12,091 nucleotides of DNA from Actinomycetes bacterium (GCA_023423215.1 JAFAFZ010000214.1:1-12091), one strand, 5' to 3'; shown: positions 1-7,027, counted from the stretch's first letter. Made by a program: numbers and translations. The notes: generated by a model not told the origin, from the letters alone.

Positions 1-142
1 CGGCACGCGCGTGCAGGTGCGGTTCATCGACGCGCACCCGCCCGACACCCGCCGCCTGCCGGCGTTCGAGCCCGCCCCGTCGGCGCCCGCCGACCCGCGT
101 TCCCCCCCGTCCGGCCCGACCTCGACACAGGAGCCGTCATGA
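1..142 (+). CDS. Partial: C-terminal end of a probable Zn-ribbon/OB-fold (DUF35) protein
   Basis: An open frame enters from the left edge (first full codon at base 2) and ends at the TGA at 140-142, giving 46 visible residues. It begins GTRVQVRFID and continues to RRLPAFEPAP, followed by a Pro/Ser-rich tail. The pattern 'G..V.V.F....-LP.F.P' is how the OB-fold of DUF35 proteins usually ends, but the zinc-ribbon cysteines would lie upstream and cannot be seen. DUF35 proteins are partners of thiolase-fold enzymes, and a thiolase-fold gene lies one gene downstream, which supports the call. The stop overlaps the next start by four bases (ATGA), and the next gene's ribosome site (AGGAG, 129-133) lies inside this frame, so the two are probably translationally coupled. 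The fragment is too short to tell a stand-alone DUF35 protein from a MaoC-DUF35 fusion. Confidence 0.6.
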   Translation, partial: GTRVQVRFIDAHPPDTRRLPAFEPAPSAPADPRSPPSGPTSTQEPS

Positions 143-1707
143 ACCTCGGCATCGCCGTCACCCGCAACGCACGCTCCCACCCCGACGGGCTCGCCACGTT
201 CGACCGAGTCTCGAGCGACGGAGGGACCCGCAGCCGCACCTGGGCCGAGCTCGACGAGCGCACGGACCGGCTCGCCAACGCGCTGATCGAGCGCTTCGGC
301 GTCCGGCCCGGCGACCGCGTCGCGCTCCTGGTGCACAACCGCCTCGAGGTCATCGAGGTGCTCGTCGCCGCCCACAAGGCCGCTGCGGTCTACGTCGGGC
401 TGAACTTCCGCATGGAGCCCGAGGACTTCGACGGCATCTTCGAGAACGCCGAACCGGCCGTGCTCATCACCGAGGTCGAGTACGAGGACGAGGCGCGGCG
501 GCTGGCCACCCAGGCCGGCATCCCGCTCGTCTCGATCGACGCCGAGGGCGAGGGGGGCTACGAGCAGGTCCTGGCCGACGGGGCACCACGACCGACCGAC
601 GTCGCGCACCTCGCGCGCAACACGGACCACGCGTGCATCGTCTACACCTCGGGCACCACGGGCCGGCCCAAGGGCGTGCTGTTCGACCACTCGGCGATGC
701 TGCAGCACGCGACGGTCGCGGCGATCGAGTACGAGATCACCCGCGACACCCGGTACCTGATCCAGATCCCGCACAACTCGAGCGTCAACATCACGATGGC
801 GCCGTGCCTGGTCATCGGCGCCGCCATCGGCTTCGCCGACAACCGCGGGTTCGAGCCGGACGCGTTCGCCGACGACGTCGCCGCGTCCGCGGTCACGCAC
901 ACCTTCCTGGTGCCCACACAGCTCATGCGGGTGCACGCGCAGCTGCCGGCGCGCGATCCGCGCCTCGCGACGATCGGCACGCTCGGCTACGGCTCCTCGC
1001 CCATCGCGCCCGACCGCCTCGGTGAGCTGGTCGACCGCTTCGGCCCGGTGTTCCTGCAGCTCTACGGCATGGCCGAGATCGCCTCGATCGGGACCCTGCT
1101 GCGCAAGGAGGACCACGTGCGTGCGCTCGGTCCTGATCCGTGGCTGCTGCGCTCGTGCGGTCGCCCGTCGCTGGCGGTCGACGTGCGCGTCATCGACGAC
1201 GAGGGCAACGACGTCGCCGAGGGTGACCGGGGCGAGGTCATCTTCGGCGGTCCGCACCTGATGCGCGAGTACCACCGCGATCCCGAGCGCACCGCGGACG
1301 CGGTGATCGACGGCTGGATCCACTCGGGCGACATCGCGGTGCGCAACCCGGAGGGGTTCCTGTCGATCGTCGACCGCAAGAAGAACCTGATCATCCGCGG
1401 CGGCCAGAACATCGCGCCGACGGACATCGAGAACGTGCTCTACCAGTACGCAGGCGTGCTCGAGGCCGCCGTGGTGGGCGCGCCCGACCCGACCTGGGGC
1501 GAGCGCATCGTCGCCGTCGTCGCCCCGGCGGACGGCGTGCAGCTCGACCCGGAGGAGGTGCGTCGCTTCTGCGAGCAGTCGGGCCTGGTGCGGTTCAAGC
1601 AGCCCGAAGAGGTACGCCTGGCCGAGTCGCTGCCGAAGAACGCCGTCGGCAAGATCGACAAGGCCGCGGTCCGCAAGATGTTCTGGGACGGGGAGCGGGC
1701 GGTCTGA
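139..1707 (+). CDS. AMP-forming acyl-CoA synthetase (acid-CoA ligase)
   Basis: This 522-residue protein has the full length and motif order of the ANL superfamily. These enzymes activate a carboxylic acid with ATP to an acyl-adenylate and then transfer it to CoA in the cytoplasm. Visible motifs are the phosphate loop YTSGTTGRPKG (169-179), LYGMAE (308-313, the adenine/Mg motif usually written YGxTE, here with Ala for Thr), HSGDIA (395-400), the hinge region DRKKNLIIRGGQNI (412-425), and the C-terminal catalytic lysine K505 in NAVGKIDK. The start at ATG 139 follows AGGAG with a 5-base gap and overlaps the upstream stop by 4 bases. The stop shares one base with the next start. Substrate class (fatty, aromatic, alicyclic or steroid side chain) cannot be read from the motifs. 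Its place beside a DUF35/thiolase-like pair suggests it makes the CoA ester that the pathway then degrades. Confidence 0.93.
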   Translation: MNLGIAVTRNARSHPDGLATFDRVSSDGGTRSRTWAELDERTDRLANALIERFGVRPGDRVALLVHNRLEVIEVLVAAHKAAAVYVGLNFRMEPEDFDGIFENAEPAVLITEVEYEDEARRLATQAGIPLVSIDAEGEGGYEQVLADGAPRPTDVAHLARNTDHACIVYTSGTTGRPKGVLFDHSAMLQHATVAAIEYEITRDTRYLIQIPHNSSVNITMAPCLVIGAAIGFADNRGFEPDAFADDVAASAVTHTFLVPTQLMRVHAQLPARDPRLATIGTLGYGSSPIAPDRLGELVDRFGPVFLQLYGMAEIASIGTLLRKEDHVRALGPDPWLLRSCGRPSLAVDVRVIDDEGNDVAEGDRGEVIFGGPHLMREYHRDPERTADAVIDGWIHSGDIAVRNPEGFLSIVDRKKNLIIRGGQNIAPTDIENVLYQYAGVLEAAVVGAPDPTWGERIVAVVAPADGVQLDPEEVRRFCEQSGLVRFKQPEEVRLAESLPKNAVGKIDKAAVRKMFWDGERAV

Positions 1708-2906
1708 TGGCCGACGCCCTGCCGTCGTCCAGCTCGATCCGCGCGGCCGGCGCCGCGCTGCAGTCCGTCGCCGTCGCGGGCGTCGGCATGACCCGCATGG
1801 CGAAGCGCCTCGAGACCTCGACCATCGAGGCGTGCGTCGAGGCCGCGCTCGCGGCGCTGGACGACGCCGGCATGACCGTCGACCAGGTCGACGGCATCGC
1901 CGCGCGCTGGCCCGGGCCCGGCGGCACGGTCTTCCACCCCGGCTCGGCCGACTGGGCCGACCAGCTGGGCCTGTCGGTGCGCTGGATCGGCGACACCTAC
2001 CCGCAAGGCGTCCCGGCGGCGCTGGACGCCGCAGGCGCCATCGTCACGGGGCAGGCCGACGTGGTGCTCGTGGTCGGCGGACAGGCGGGCGTGCTCGGCG
2101 GCGGCAAGGTCGCGTCGTACACGCGCCCGGAGAACGAGTTCACCGAGGCGTGGGGATCGATCACGCAGGCGCAGTTCGGCCTGGTCGCGCAGGAGTACCT
2201 GCACCGGTACCGACCCGACCGCACCCGGTTGGCGCAGATCGCTGCGGACATCCGCAACGCGGGGTCGGTCAACCCCGGGGCGGTCATGCACGGTCGCGGC
2301 CCGTACACCGCGGAGGACGTGCTCGCCTCGCCGATGGTGGCGAGCCCGTTCCGCCTGCTCGAGGTGTGCCTGGCCAGCGAGGGTGCCGCCGCGATGGTGC
2401 TGACCTCGGTCGCACGCGCGGCGGACGGTCCGCACCCCGTCGTGCAGCTGCTCGGCGGCGGGTGCGAGTGGCACGGCCAGCAGTACGTCGACCCGCCGCG
2501 CTACGACGAGGTCGGTCACATCCTCTCCGACGCCGCACGCCGCTCGTTCGCCATGGCGGGCATCGTGCCGTCCGACCTGGACGTGCTCGAGCTCTACGAC
2601 GTCAACGTGGTCGAGGTCGTGCGCCAGCTCGAGGCCCTCGGCCTGTGCGGCGACGGCGAGGGCACGGATCTGCTCGCCGAGTCCGGCATCGGTCCCGACG
2701 GCGGCCTCCCGCTCAACACCGACGGCGGGCTGATGTCCTTCGCCCACATCGGCTGGGGCGCGCCCACGATCAAGATCATCGAGGCCGTGCGACAGCTGCG
2801 CGGCACTGCGCCATCGGGGCAGGTCGACGGCGCCCGGACCGCCGCCGTGACCGGTGCCGGTGCCGGCGCCCAGTACAACAACCTGCTGCTCCTCGGGCGC
2901 CCCTGA
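1707..2906 (+). CDS. Thiolase-fold protein, Cys-less; possible Ltp2-like CoA-ester aldolase
   Basis: This 399-residue protein belongs to the thiolase/lipid-transfer (SCP-x-like) family. Family marks are the N-terminal strand VAVAGVGMTR (21-30), the ADVVLVVGG strand (117-125), SEGAAAMVL (224-232), LELYDVNVVEVV (294-305), LPLNTDGGLMSFAHIGWG (334-351) with H347 at the usual GH position, and a glycine-rich C-terminal end (382-388). The loop that carries the nucleophilic cysteine in true thiolases (C-A-S-G) reads Y-P-Q-G at 98-101, so Tyr98 appears to sit at the cysteine position. Condensing or thiolytic chemistry is therefore unlikely. Known relatives of this kind, such as Ltp2, work with a DUF35 partner as retro-aldolases on beta-hydroxyacyl-CoA esters, using tyrosines. 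That role is inferred here from the missing cysteine and the neighbouring DUF35 tail. The ATG at 1707 overlaps the ligase stop by one base. The next in-frame Met (28) would cut the first strand, so 1707 is kept although GGGAG (1691-1695) is 11 bases away. Confidence 0.82.
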   Translation: MADALPSSSSIRAAGAALQSVAVAGVGMTRMAKRLETSTIEACVEAALAALDDAGMTVDQVDGIAARWPGPGGTVFHPGSADWADQLGLSVRWIGDTYPQGVPAALDAAGAIVTGQADVVLVVGGQAGVLGGGKVASYTRPENEFTEAWGSITQAQFGLVAQEYLHRYRPDRTRLAQIAADIRNAGSVNPGAVMHGRGPYTAEDVLASPMVASPFRLLEVCLASEGAAAMVLTSVARAADGPHPVVQLLGGGCEWHGQQYVDPPRYDEVGHILSDAARRSFAMAGIVPSDLDVLELYDVNVVEVVRQLEALGLCGDGEGTDLLAESGIGPDGGLPLNTDGGLMSFAHIGWGAPTIKIIEAVRQLRGTAPSGQVDGARTAAVTGAGAGAQYNNLLLLGRP

Positions 2907-2912
2907 GCACCC

Positions 2913-2928
2913 GGCGGGACGTGCCGCC
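2913..2928 (+). terminator. Small GC hairpin after the thiolase-like gene, weak terminator candidate
   Basis: GGCGG (2913-2917) and CCGCC (2924-2928) can form a 5-bp stem with a 6-base loop, starting six bases after the stop codon. There is no T-run behind it, and the bases that follow belong to the next promoter. It may mark the end of the upstream operon, but a stem this short arises easily by chance in GC-rich DNA. Confidence 0.25.
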
Positions 2929-2955
2929 TGGCACATTAGAGTAATTCATGATAAT
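2928..2955 (+). promoter_or_regulatory. Candidate promoter for the amidohydrolase/FMN oxidase genes
   Basis: A -35-like CTGGCA (2928-2933, 4 of 6 to TTGACA) and a -10-like GATAAT (2950-2955, 5 of 6 to TATAAT) are 16 bases apart. They lie in a sharply AT-rich patch of otherwise GC-rich DNA, about 100 bases before the amidohydrolase start. The -10-like hexamer is the right part of the 12-mer shared with the second promoter region, so a protein bound there would block or position RNA polymerase. Confidence 0.5.
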
Positions 2956-2973
2956 AGTATTCCTGATTCATGA
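2944..2973 (+). promoter_or_regulatory. Candidate operator: ATTCATGATAAT-N8-TGATTCATGA
   Basis: Two copies of ATTCATGA (2944-2951 and 2966-2973) lie exactly 22 bases apart, about two helical turns, and each contains the self-complementary hexamer TCATGA. The first copy extends to ATTCATGATAAT (2944-2955), which occurs again exactly at 5609-5620 before the transport operon. The position over the candidate -10 fits a repressor site, but an activator or a different sigma factor is not excluded. No regulator gene is present in the window to pair with it. Confidence 0.55.
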
Positions 2974-3057
2974 GTCGAGGCTCGACCCCCGGGCGGGCCC
3001 CACCGAACGAAGCTCCGACCGGACCGCTGACACCGGCCCTTCACGAGGGGGAACGAC

Positions 3058-4302
3058 ATGAGCGACACCCAGATCGACGTGCGCGGCAACCTGCTGCAGG
3101 CCAGCACCGAGCGCCGCGAGACCCACGGGCTCCTGCCCGATCCCGAGCCGCAGGAGATCCGCTACACGGTCATCTCCGTCGACGACCACCTGGTCGAGCC
3201 GCCGGAGATGTTCGAGGGCCGCGTGCCCGAGAAGTTCGCGGACCTCGCCCCGAAGGTTATCGACCTCGACGACGGCGCGCAGGCCTGGAGCTTCGACGGC
3301 GTGCTCTACGAGCAGGTCGGCCTGAACGCCGTGGCCGGCCGCCCGAAGGAGGACTGGTCGCTGCAGTCGACCTCGTTCGCCGAGATGCGCAAGGGCTGCT
3401 GGGACATCGACGAGCGGATCAGGGACATGGACCTGGGCGGCATCTACGCCTCGGTGAACTTCCCCTCGCAGATCTCGGGCTTCTGCGGCTCGGTCTTCGC
3501 CCGCTGCTCGGACCCCGAGCTGGGCCTGGCGGTCACCCGCGCGTGGAACGACTGGATGCACGACGACTGGTGGCAGCCGTACCCCGACCGCTCGATCCCG
3601 ATGGGCATCACCTGGCTGGCCGACCCGCAGGTCGGCGCCGAGGAGATCCGTCGCAACGCCGCGCGCGGCTTCACCGCCGTGACGCTGCCCGAGCAGCCGC
3701 ACCGCATCGGCATGCCGTCGATCTTCAGCGACTACTGGGACCCGATCCTGGCGGCGTGCGAGGAGACCGACACGATCGTGTGCCTGCACGTCGGCTCGTC
3801 GGGCCTGGGCGCCATGCCCGCGGATGCGCCCCAGCTCGAGCTGGCCGCGACGCTCTTCTCGTCGATGTCGCTGTCGACCTGCGCCGAGTGGCTGTGGTCC
3901 GGCGTGCTGACGCGGTTCCCGGACCTGAAGCTGATCCTGGCCGAGGGCGGCATCGGCTGGGTCCCGATGCTGCTGGACCGGCTCGACTACATCACCGACC
4001 ACTCCGGCTCGGGCGACCAGGCCTGGCCGGACCCCGAGCTGCGACCGGCCGAGGTGATGCAGCGGAACTTCTGGTTCACGATCCTGGACGACCGCTCCAC
4101 GCTGCCGATCATCGACCGCGTCGGGGTGGACCACATCCTCTTCGAGACCGACTACCCGCACGCCGACTCGCTGTGGCCGAACGTGCAGGACACCGCGGTC
4201 GACCTGTTCTCCGGCCTCTCCACCGAGCAGATCCGCAAGATCACCCACGAGAACGCGGCGAAGCTGTTCCGCCACCCGCTGCCGGACGTGCCGCTGCCCT
4301 GA
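3058..4302 (+). CDS. Amidohydrolase-family metal-dependent hydrolase/decarboxylase (ACMSD-like)
   Basis: This 414-residue protein is of the Amidohydrolase_2 (PF04909) type, a TIM-barrel family that includes ACMSD, OMA hydratase (LigJ-type) and several aromatic acid decarboxylases. The first metal motif is ISVDDHLVEPPEMF (39-52), with D42-x-H44 in place of the commoner HxH. Further likely metal or active-site residues are H244 in LHVGSSGL, the AEGGIGW segment (295-301) and D365 in FETDYPHAD (362-370). An approximately 36-residue N-terminal extension precedes the barrel. A strong ribosome site (GAGGGGG, ending about six bases before the ATG) sets the start. It is the first gene after the AT-rich promoter, and the FMN oxidase follows after 24 bases. 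Members act on C-C or C-N bonds of cyclic or dicarboxylic intermediates; decarboxylation or hydrolytic cleavage is plausible here, but the substrate is unknown. Confidence 0.88.
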   Translation: MSDTQIDVRGNLLQASTERRETHGLLPDPEPQEIRYTVISVDDHLVEPPEMFEGRVPEKFADLAPKVIDLDDGAQAWSFDGVLYEQVGLNAVAGRPKEDWSLQSTSFAEMRKGCWDIDERIRDMDLGGIYASVNFPSQISGFCGSVFARCSDPELGLAVTRAWNDWMHDDWWQPYPDRSIPMGITWLADPQVGAEEIRRNAARGFTAVTLPEQPHRIGMPSIFSDYWDPILAACEETDTIVCLHVGSSGLGAMPADAPQLELAATLFSSMSLSTCAEWLWSGVLTRFPDLKLILAEGGIGWVPMLLDRLDYITDHSGSGDQAWPDPELRPAEVMQRNFWFTILDDRSTLPIIDRVGVDHILFETDYPHADSLWPNVQDTAVDLFSGLSTEQIRKITHENAAKLFRHPLPDVPLP

Positions 4303-4326
4303 GCGGCGCCGAGCACCACGGGCGAC

Positions 4327-5577
4327 ATGACCTCTCCGAGCTCTCCACAGGACGCGCTCATCGCGGCGCTGGACCGCGCGAGCGAACGACGCCGCACCCG
4401 GCGGCTCGCCTCGCTGCACTCCCTCGACGACGTGCGTGCCGCGGCGCGCCGTGCGCTGCCGCCGATGGTCTTCGACTTCGTCGACGGCGGCGCCGAGGAC
4501 GAGCGCACGGTCCGTGGGAACCGCAGCGGGTTCGACCGCTGGTGGTTCGTCCCGCAGATCCTCGTCGACGTCGGCGAGCGGTCCCAGCACACCGAGGTGC
4601 TGGGATCGCTGCGCCGGTCGCCGCTGGTGCTGTCGCCCGCCGGCCTGGTGGGCCTGGCCTGGCCCCACGGCGAGGCCGCTGCGGCGTCGGCCGCAGGGGA
4701 CTTCGGCGTGCCGTTCGCCGTGTCCTCGATGTCGAGCGTGTCGGTCGAGGACGTGCGCGCCGCGACCGACGAGGCGCTGTGGATCCAGCTCTACCTGTGG
4801 CGCGACCGCGACGCGACCGAGTCGCTCGTGCACCGCAGCGCAGCGCTCGGCTACGAGACGCTCTGCCTGACCGTCGACGTGCCGGTCACCGGCCAGCGCG
4901 AGCGCGACCTGCGCAACGGCATGACCATCCCGCCGAAGATCGGCGTGCGCAACGCGTTCGGCGTCGCCACGCGGCCCGGCTGGGCGCTGCGCGTCGGCGC
5001 GGCGGGGGTCACCTTCGCCAACATCGAGCAGGGCGCGAGCTCACGCGACACGATGCGCCTCGGCGCGTACGTGAACGGCCAGCTCAACCCGACGGCGACG
5101 TGGGACGACCTGCGCTGGCTGCGTGAGATCTGGTCGGGGAAGCTCATCGTCAAGGGCGTGCTCGACCCCACCGCGGCCAAGCAGCTGGTCGACTTCGGCG
5201 TCGACGGCGTGGTCGTGTCCAACCACGGCGGTCGCCAGCTCGACGGCGCGATCCCTGCCGTGGATGCGCTGCCGGGCGTCGTGTCCGCCGTCGACGGACA
5301 GATCGACGTGCTGCTCGACGGTGGCGTGCGCCGGGGCAGCGACGTCGTGAAGGCGGTCGCCCTCGGGGCCACCGCATGCATGCTCGGCCGTCCCTACGTG
5401 TTCGGCCTGGCCGCCGGGGGACCCGCCGGTGTCACCAGGGTGCTCGAGCTGCTCGAGTCCGAGATCGACCGGGTGCTCGCCCTGCTGGGCGTCGCGCACC
5501 TGGACGAGGTCCGGGGCCACGCCTCGGAGCTGCTGGTCGAGGCGCACCGGCCCGTGTTCGGCACGGGTCGCGCCTGA
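4327..5577 (+). CDS. FMN-dependent alpha-hydroxyacid oxidase/dehydrogenase family protein
   Basis: This 416-residue flavoprotein belongs to the family of glycolate oxidase, lactate oxidase/dehydrogenase and mandelate dehydrogenase, which oxidise 2-hydroxyacids to 2-oxoacids. Aligned by eye to spinach glycolate oxidase, the following are present: Q154 and Y156 (QLY), T182 and D184 (TVDVP), R191, K276 (VKGV), the catalytic base H300 and R303 in SNHGGRQLDG, and the FMN-phosphate segment D331-GGVRRG with R335. The position of glycolate oxidase Tyr24, which binds the substrate carboxylate, is Phe51 here (VFDFVDGG). Trp108 corresponds to Met135, so the substrate pocket differs. The start at ATG 4327 has only a weak ribosome site, 24 bases after the amidohydrolase stop, which suggests coupled translation. 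The N-terminal helix begins near residue 30, so later starts are unlikely. No membrane segment is seen. The likely substrate is a bulky or unusual 2-hydroxyacid from the pathway (inference). Confidence 0.9.
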   Translation: MTSPSSPQDALIAALDRASERRRTRRLASLHSLDDVRAAARRALPPMVFDFVDGGAEDERTVRGNRSGFDRWWFVPQILVDVGERSQHTEVLGSLRRSPLVLSPAGLVGLAWPHGEAAAASAAGDFGVPFAVSSMSSVSVEDVRAATDEALWIQLYLWRDRDATESLVHRSAALGYETLCLTVDVPVTGQRERDLRNGMTIPPKIGVRNAFGVATRPGWALRVGAAGVTFANIEQGASSRDTMRLGAYVNGQLNPTATWDDLRWLREIWSGKLIVKGVLDPTAAKQLVDFGVDGVVVSNHGGRQLDGAIPAVDALPGVVSAVDGQIDVLLDGGVRRGSDVVKAVALGATACMLGRPYVFGLAAGGPAGVTRVLELLESEIDRVLALLGVAHLDEVRGHASELLVEAHRPVFGTGRA

Positions 5578-5581
5578 CTGC

Positions 5582-5610
5582 TTGACACACCGACTCCCAT
5601 GGAGTTGGAT
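5582..5610 (+). promoter_or_regulatory. Candidate promoter for the transport operon
   Basis: A perfect -35 hexamer TTGACA (5582-5587) begins five bases after the FMN oxidase stop. With a 17-base spacer, the matching -10 would be TTGGAT (5605-5610), only 3 of 6 to consensus. The better -10-like GATAAT (5615-5620) is 27 bases from TTGACA and lacks a good -35 of its own. A weak -10 next to an operator would suit a promoter that needs an activator. The binding-protein gene starts about 115 bases downstream. Confidence 0.5.
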
Positions 5611-5638
5611 TCATGATAATCAATCGAATTGATTCTTG
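5609..5638 (+). promoter_or_regulatory. Candidate operator: ATTCATGATAAT-N9-TGATTCTTG, with a 17-base palindrome
   Basis: The 12-mer ATTCATGATAAT (5609-5620) is identical to that at 2944-2955 and is followed, after 9 rather than 8 bases, by TGATTCTTG (5630-5638). Inside it lies a perfect inverted repeat, AATCAAT-CGA-ATTGATT (5618-5634), which is absent from the first site. The element follows directly on the candidate -10. It may bind the same regulator as the first site, with the palindrome either strengthening that binding or serving a second protein. Confidence 0.55.
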
Positions 5639-5715
5639 CGCGGTGACGTCTGCCACGCACGGAAGGTCAGGGCGGCGCCCGCACGGTCGCCGGCATCCGA
5701 ACCCACTCGATGTCC

Positions 5716-5722
5716 AGGGGGG
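5716..5722 (+). promoter_or_regulatory. Ribosome binding site that fixes the binding-protein start
   Basis: AGGGGGG at 5716-5722 lies 3 to 5 bases before ATG 5726 (depending on which Gs pair) and 12 before the next ATG at 5735. The open frame also reaches back to a TTG at 5636, but that lies within the operator region and would bury the signal peptide 30 residues in. ATG 5726 is therefore the best start. Confidence 0.75.
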
Positions 5723-5725
5723 CAC

Positions 5726-6961
5726 ATGAAGAAGATGAAGAGAAGCGCGCTGCTGGTGCTCACCGTGGTCATCGCCCTGATGGCGGCGGCCTGCGCCAGC
5801 TCCGACGACACCACCTCCAGCGGCGGTGGTGGTGGCGGCGGTGGCGGCCAGGCTGGCGACAGCACAGGCGTCACCGACGACGAGATCCTGTTCGGCATGG
5901 CGACGCCCACCTCGGGCAACGCCAGCTCGCTGGGCATCGACGGCCAGAAGGGCGCCGAGGTCTTCGTGAAGTGGATCAACGAGCAGGGCGGCACCAACGG
6001 CCGTGACTGGAAGCTCGTGGTCCAGGACGACGGCTTCGACCTGCAGAAGAAGGTCACCGCGATCCAGTACCTCATCCAGCAGGAGGAGGTCTTCGCGATC
6101 TGGGGTGACGTCGGCTCGCAGGCCGTGGCGGCGCTGCCGGTCATCAACCAGTCGAAGGTCCCGTACCTGTTCCCGTACGCCCTCGCCCAGCAGATGATCG
6201 ATCCGGTCCAGCCCTACGTGTTCATGGACATCCCCATGGCCGACACGCAGGAGAAGGCCCTCTCGGACCACCTGGGCGAGGAGCTCACCGGTGACCCGAA
6301 GTTCGGCCTGCTCACCCTGAACAGCGCGGACGGCCAGGACGCCGTGCGTGGCTTCAAGGAGGGCGCTGCCGGCGACTGGGTCGTGAGCGAGCAGCAGTAC
6401 GAGCGCACCGCGACCTCGTGGGAGCCGCAGCTGGTGGCCATGAAGGACGCCGGGGTGACCCACATCGTGATCCACGGCTCGGACGTCTGGACCGCCAAGA
6501 TCATGACCGAGGCCCAGAAGCTCGGCATGGACGTGCAGTTCTACGGCTCGTCCGGCTCGGTGACCCCGCAGACCTTCGCGCTGGCCGGTGACGACGTCGC
6601 CGAGGGCGCCCAGGCCGTGGCCATCTTCGCCCCGGCGACCGCCACCGACATCCCCGGCATCGAGGAGTTCATGGCGGCGTTCGAGAAGTACGAGCCCGGC
6701 TACCAGCCCGGCGCCTTCGCCCTCTCGTCCTGGGTCGGCGGCCTGATCACCGCCGGCGCCCTCGAGAAGATCGACGGCACGCCCACCCGTGAGGCGCTCA
6801 TCGCCGAGATCGAGAAGCTCGAGGACTTCGACACCGGCGGCATCACCGCCGAGCAGACCTTCTCGAAGGACGACCACGACGGTTCGGACAAGGTCATGAT
6901 CGTCGAGGCCCAGGGCGGCAAGTGGGTGCCCATCACCGACTGGATCTCGCCCAAGGACTGA
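5726..6961 (+). CDS. Branched-chain-type ABC transporter substrate-binding lipoprotein
   Basis: This is a 411-residue extracellular solute-binding protein of the Peripla_BP_6/LivK type. The N-terminus is a lipoprotein signal peptide: KKMKR, a hydrophobic stretch (8-19), and a lipobox ending in AAAC with the lipidated cysteine at residue 23. A flexible Ser/Asp/Thr segment and nine consecutive glycines (33-41) then link the membrane anchor to the mature domain. The first core strand is ILFGMATPTSG (54-64), followed by an IDGQKGAEVFVKWINEQGG helix, both typical of the family. It is the first gene of the transport operon, downstream of the shared operator. Proteins of this family bind branched-chain amino acids, amides, aromatic acids and other carboxylates, so the family name does not identify the ligand. 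The catabolic neighbours favour an organic acid (inference). Confidence 0.93.
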   Translation: MKKMKRSALLVLTVVIALMAAACASSDDTTSSGGGGGGGGGQAGDSTGVTDDEILFGMATPTSGNASSLGIDGQKGAEVFVKWINEQGGTNGRDWKLVVQDDGFDLQKKVTAIQYLIQQEEVFAIWGDVGSQAVAALPVINQSKVPYLFPYALAQQMIDPVQPYVFMDIPMADTQEKALSDHLGEELTGDPKFGLLTLNSADGQDAVRGFKEGAAGDWVVSEQQYERTATSWEPQLVAMKDAGVTHIVIHGSDVWTAKIMTEAQKLGMDVQFYGSSGSVTPQTFALAGDDVAEGAQAVAIFAPATATDIPGIEEFMAAFEKYEPGYQPGAFALSSWVGGLITAGALEKIDGTPTREALIAEIEKLEDFDTGGITAEQTFSKDDHDGSDKVMIVEAQGGKWVPITDWISPKD

Positions 6962-6999
6962 TCGGGATCGCCCGTCGGCGCTGCCTCCACCCGGGCGGC

Positions 7000-7027
7000 G
7001 TCGGCGGGCACCCGCGTCCGCGCCGAC
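7000..7027 (+). other. Intercistronic stem-loop between binding protein and permease genes
   Basis: GTCGGCG (7000-7006) and CGCCGAC (7021-7027) form a 7-bp stem with a 14-base loop in the 117-base gap between the binding-protein and LivH genes. No T-run follows. Such stems can protect the upstream mRNA or partly stop transcription, so that binding protein is made in excess of membrane parts. This is plausible but rests only on the inverted repeat in GC-rich DNA. Confidence 0.35.

Noticed and set aside
2968..4833. Long - strand open frame opposite the amidohydrolase and oxidase genes
   Set aside because: Arg/Val/Gly/His-rich shadow translation without recognisable domains; the + strand carries clear conserved proteins.
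2970..5126. 718-residue + strand frame overlapping the amidohydrolase and oxidase genes
   Set aside because: Arg/Pro/Ala-rich out-of-frame reading that crosses two genuine genes and the gap between them.
4327..5577. Mycofactocin MftD as identity of the FMN protein
   Set aside because: Same superfamily, but none of the other mycofactocin genes is visible, and the neighbours are catabolic and transport genes.
5636..5725. TTG start for the binding protein at 5636
   Set aside because: It lies inside the operator and would put 30 hydrophilic residues before the signal peptide; ATG 5726 has a strong ribosome site.
5821..5850. GGN-rich simple repeat in the binding-protein gene
   Set aside because: It encodes nine glycines in the flexible linker after the lipidated cysteine, a common feature of lipoproteins, and is not a separate repeat element.
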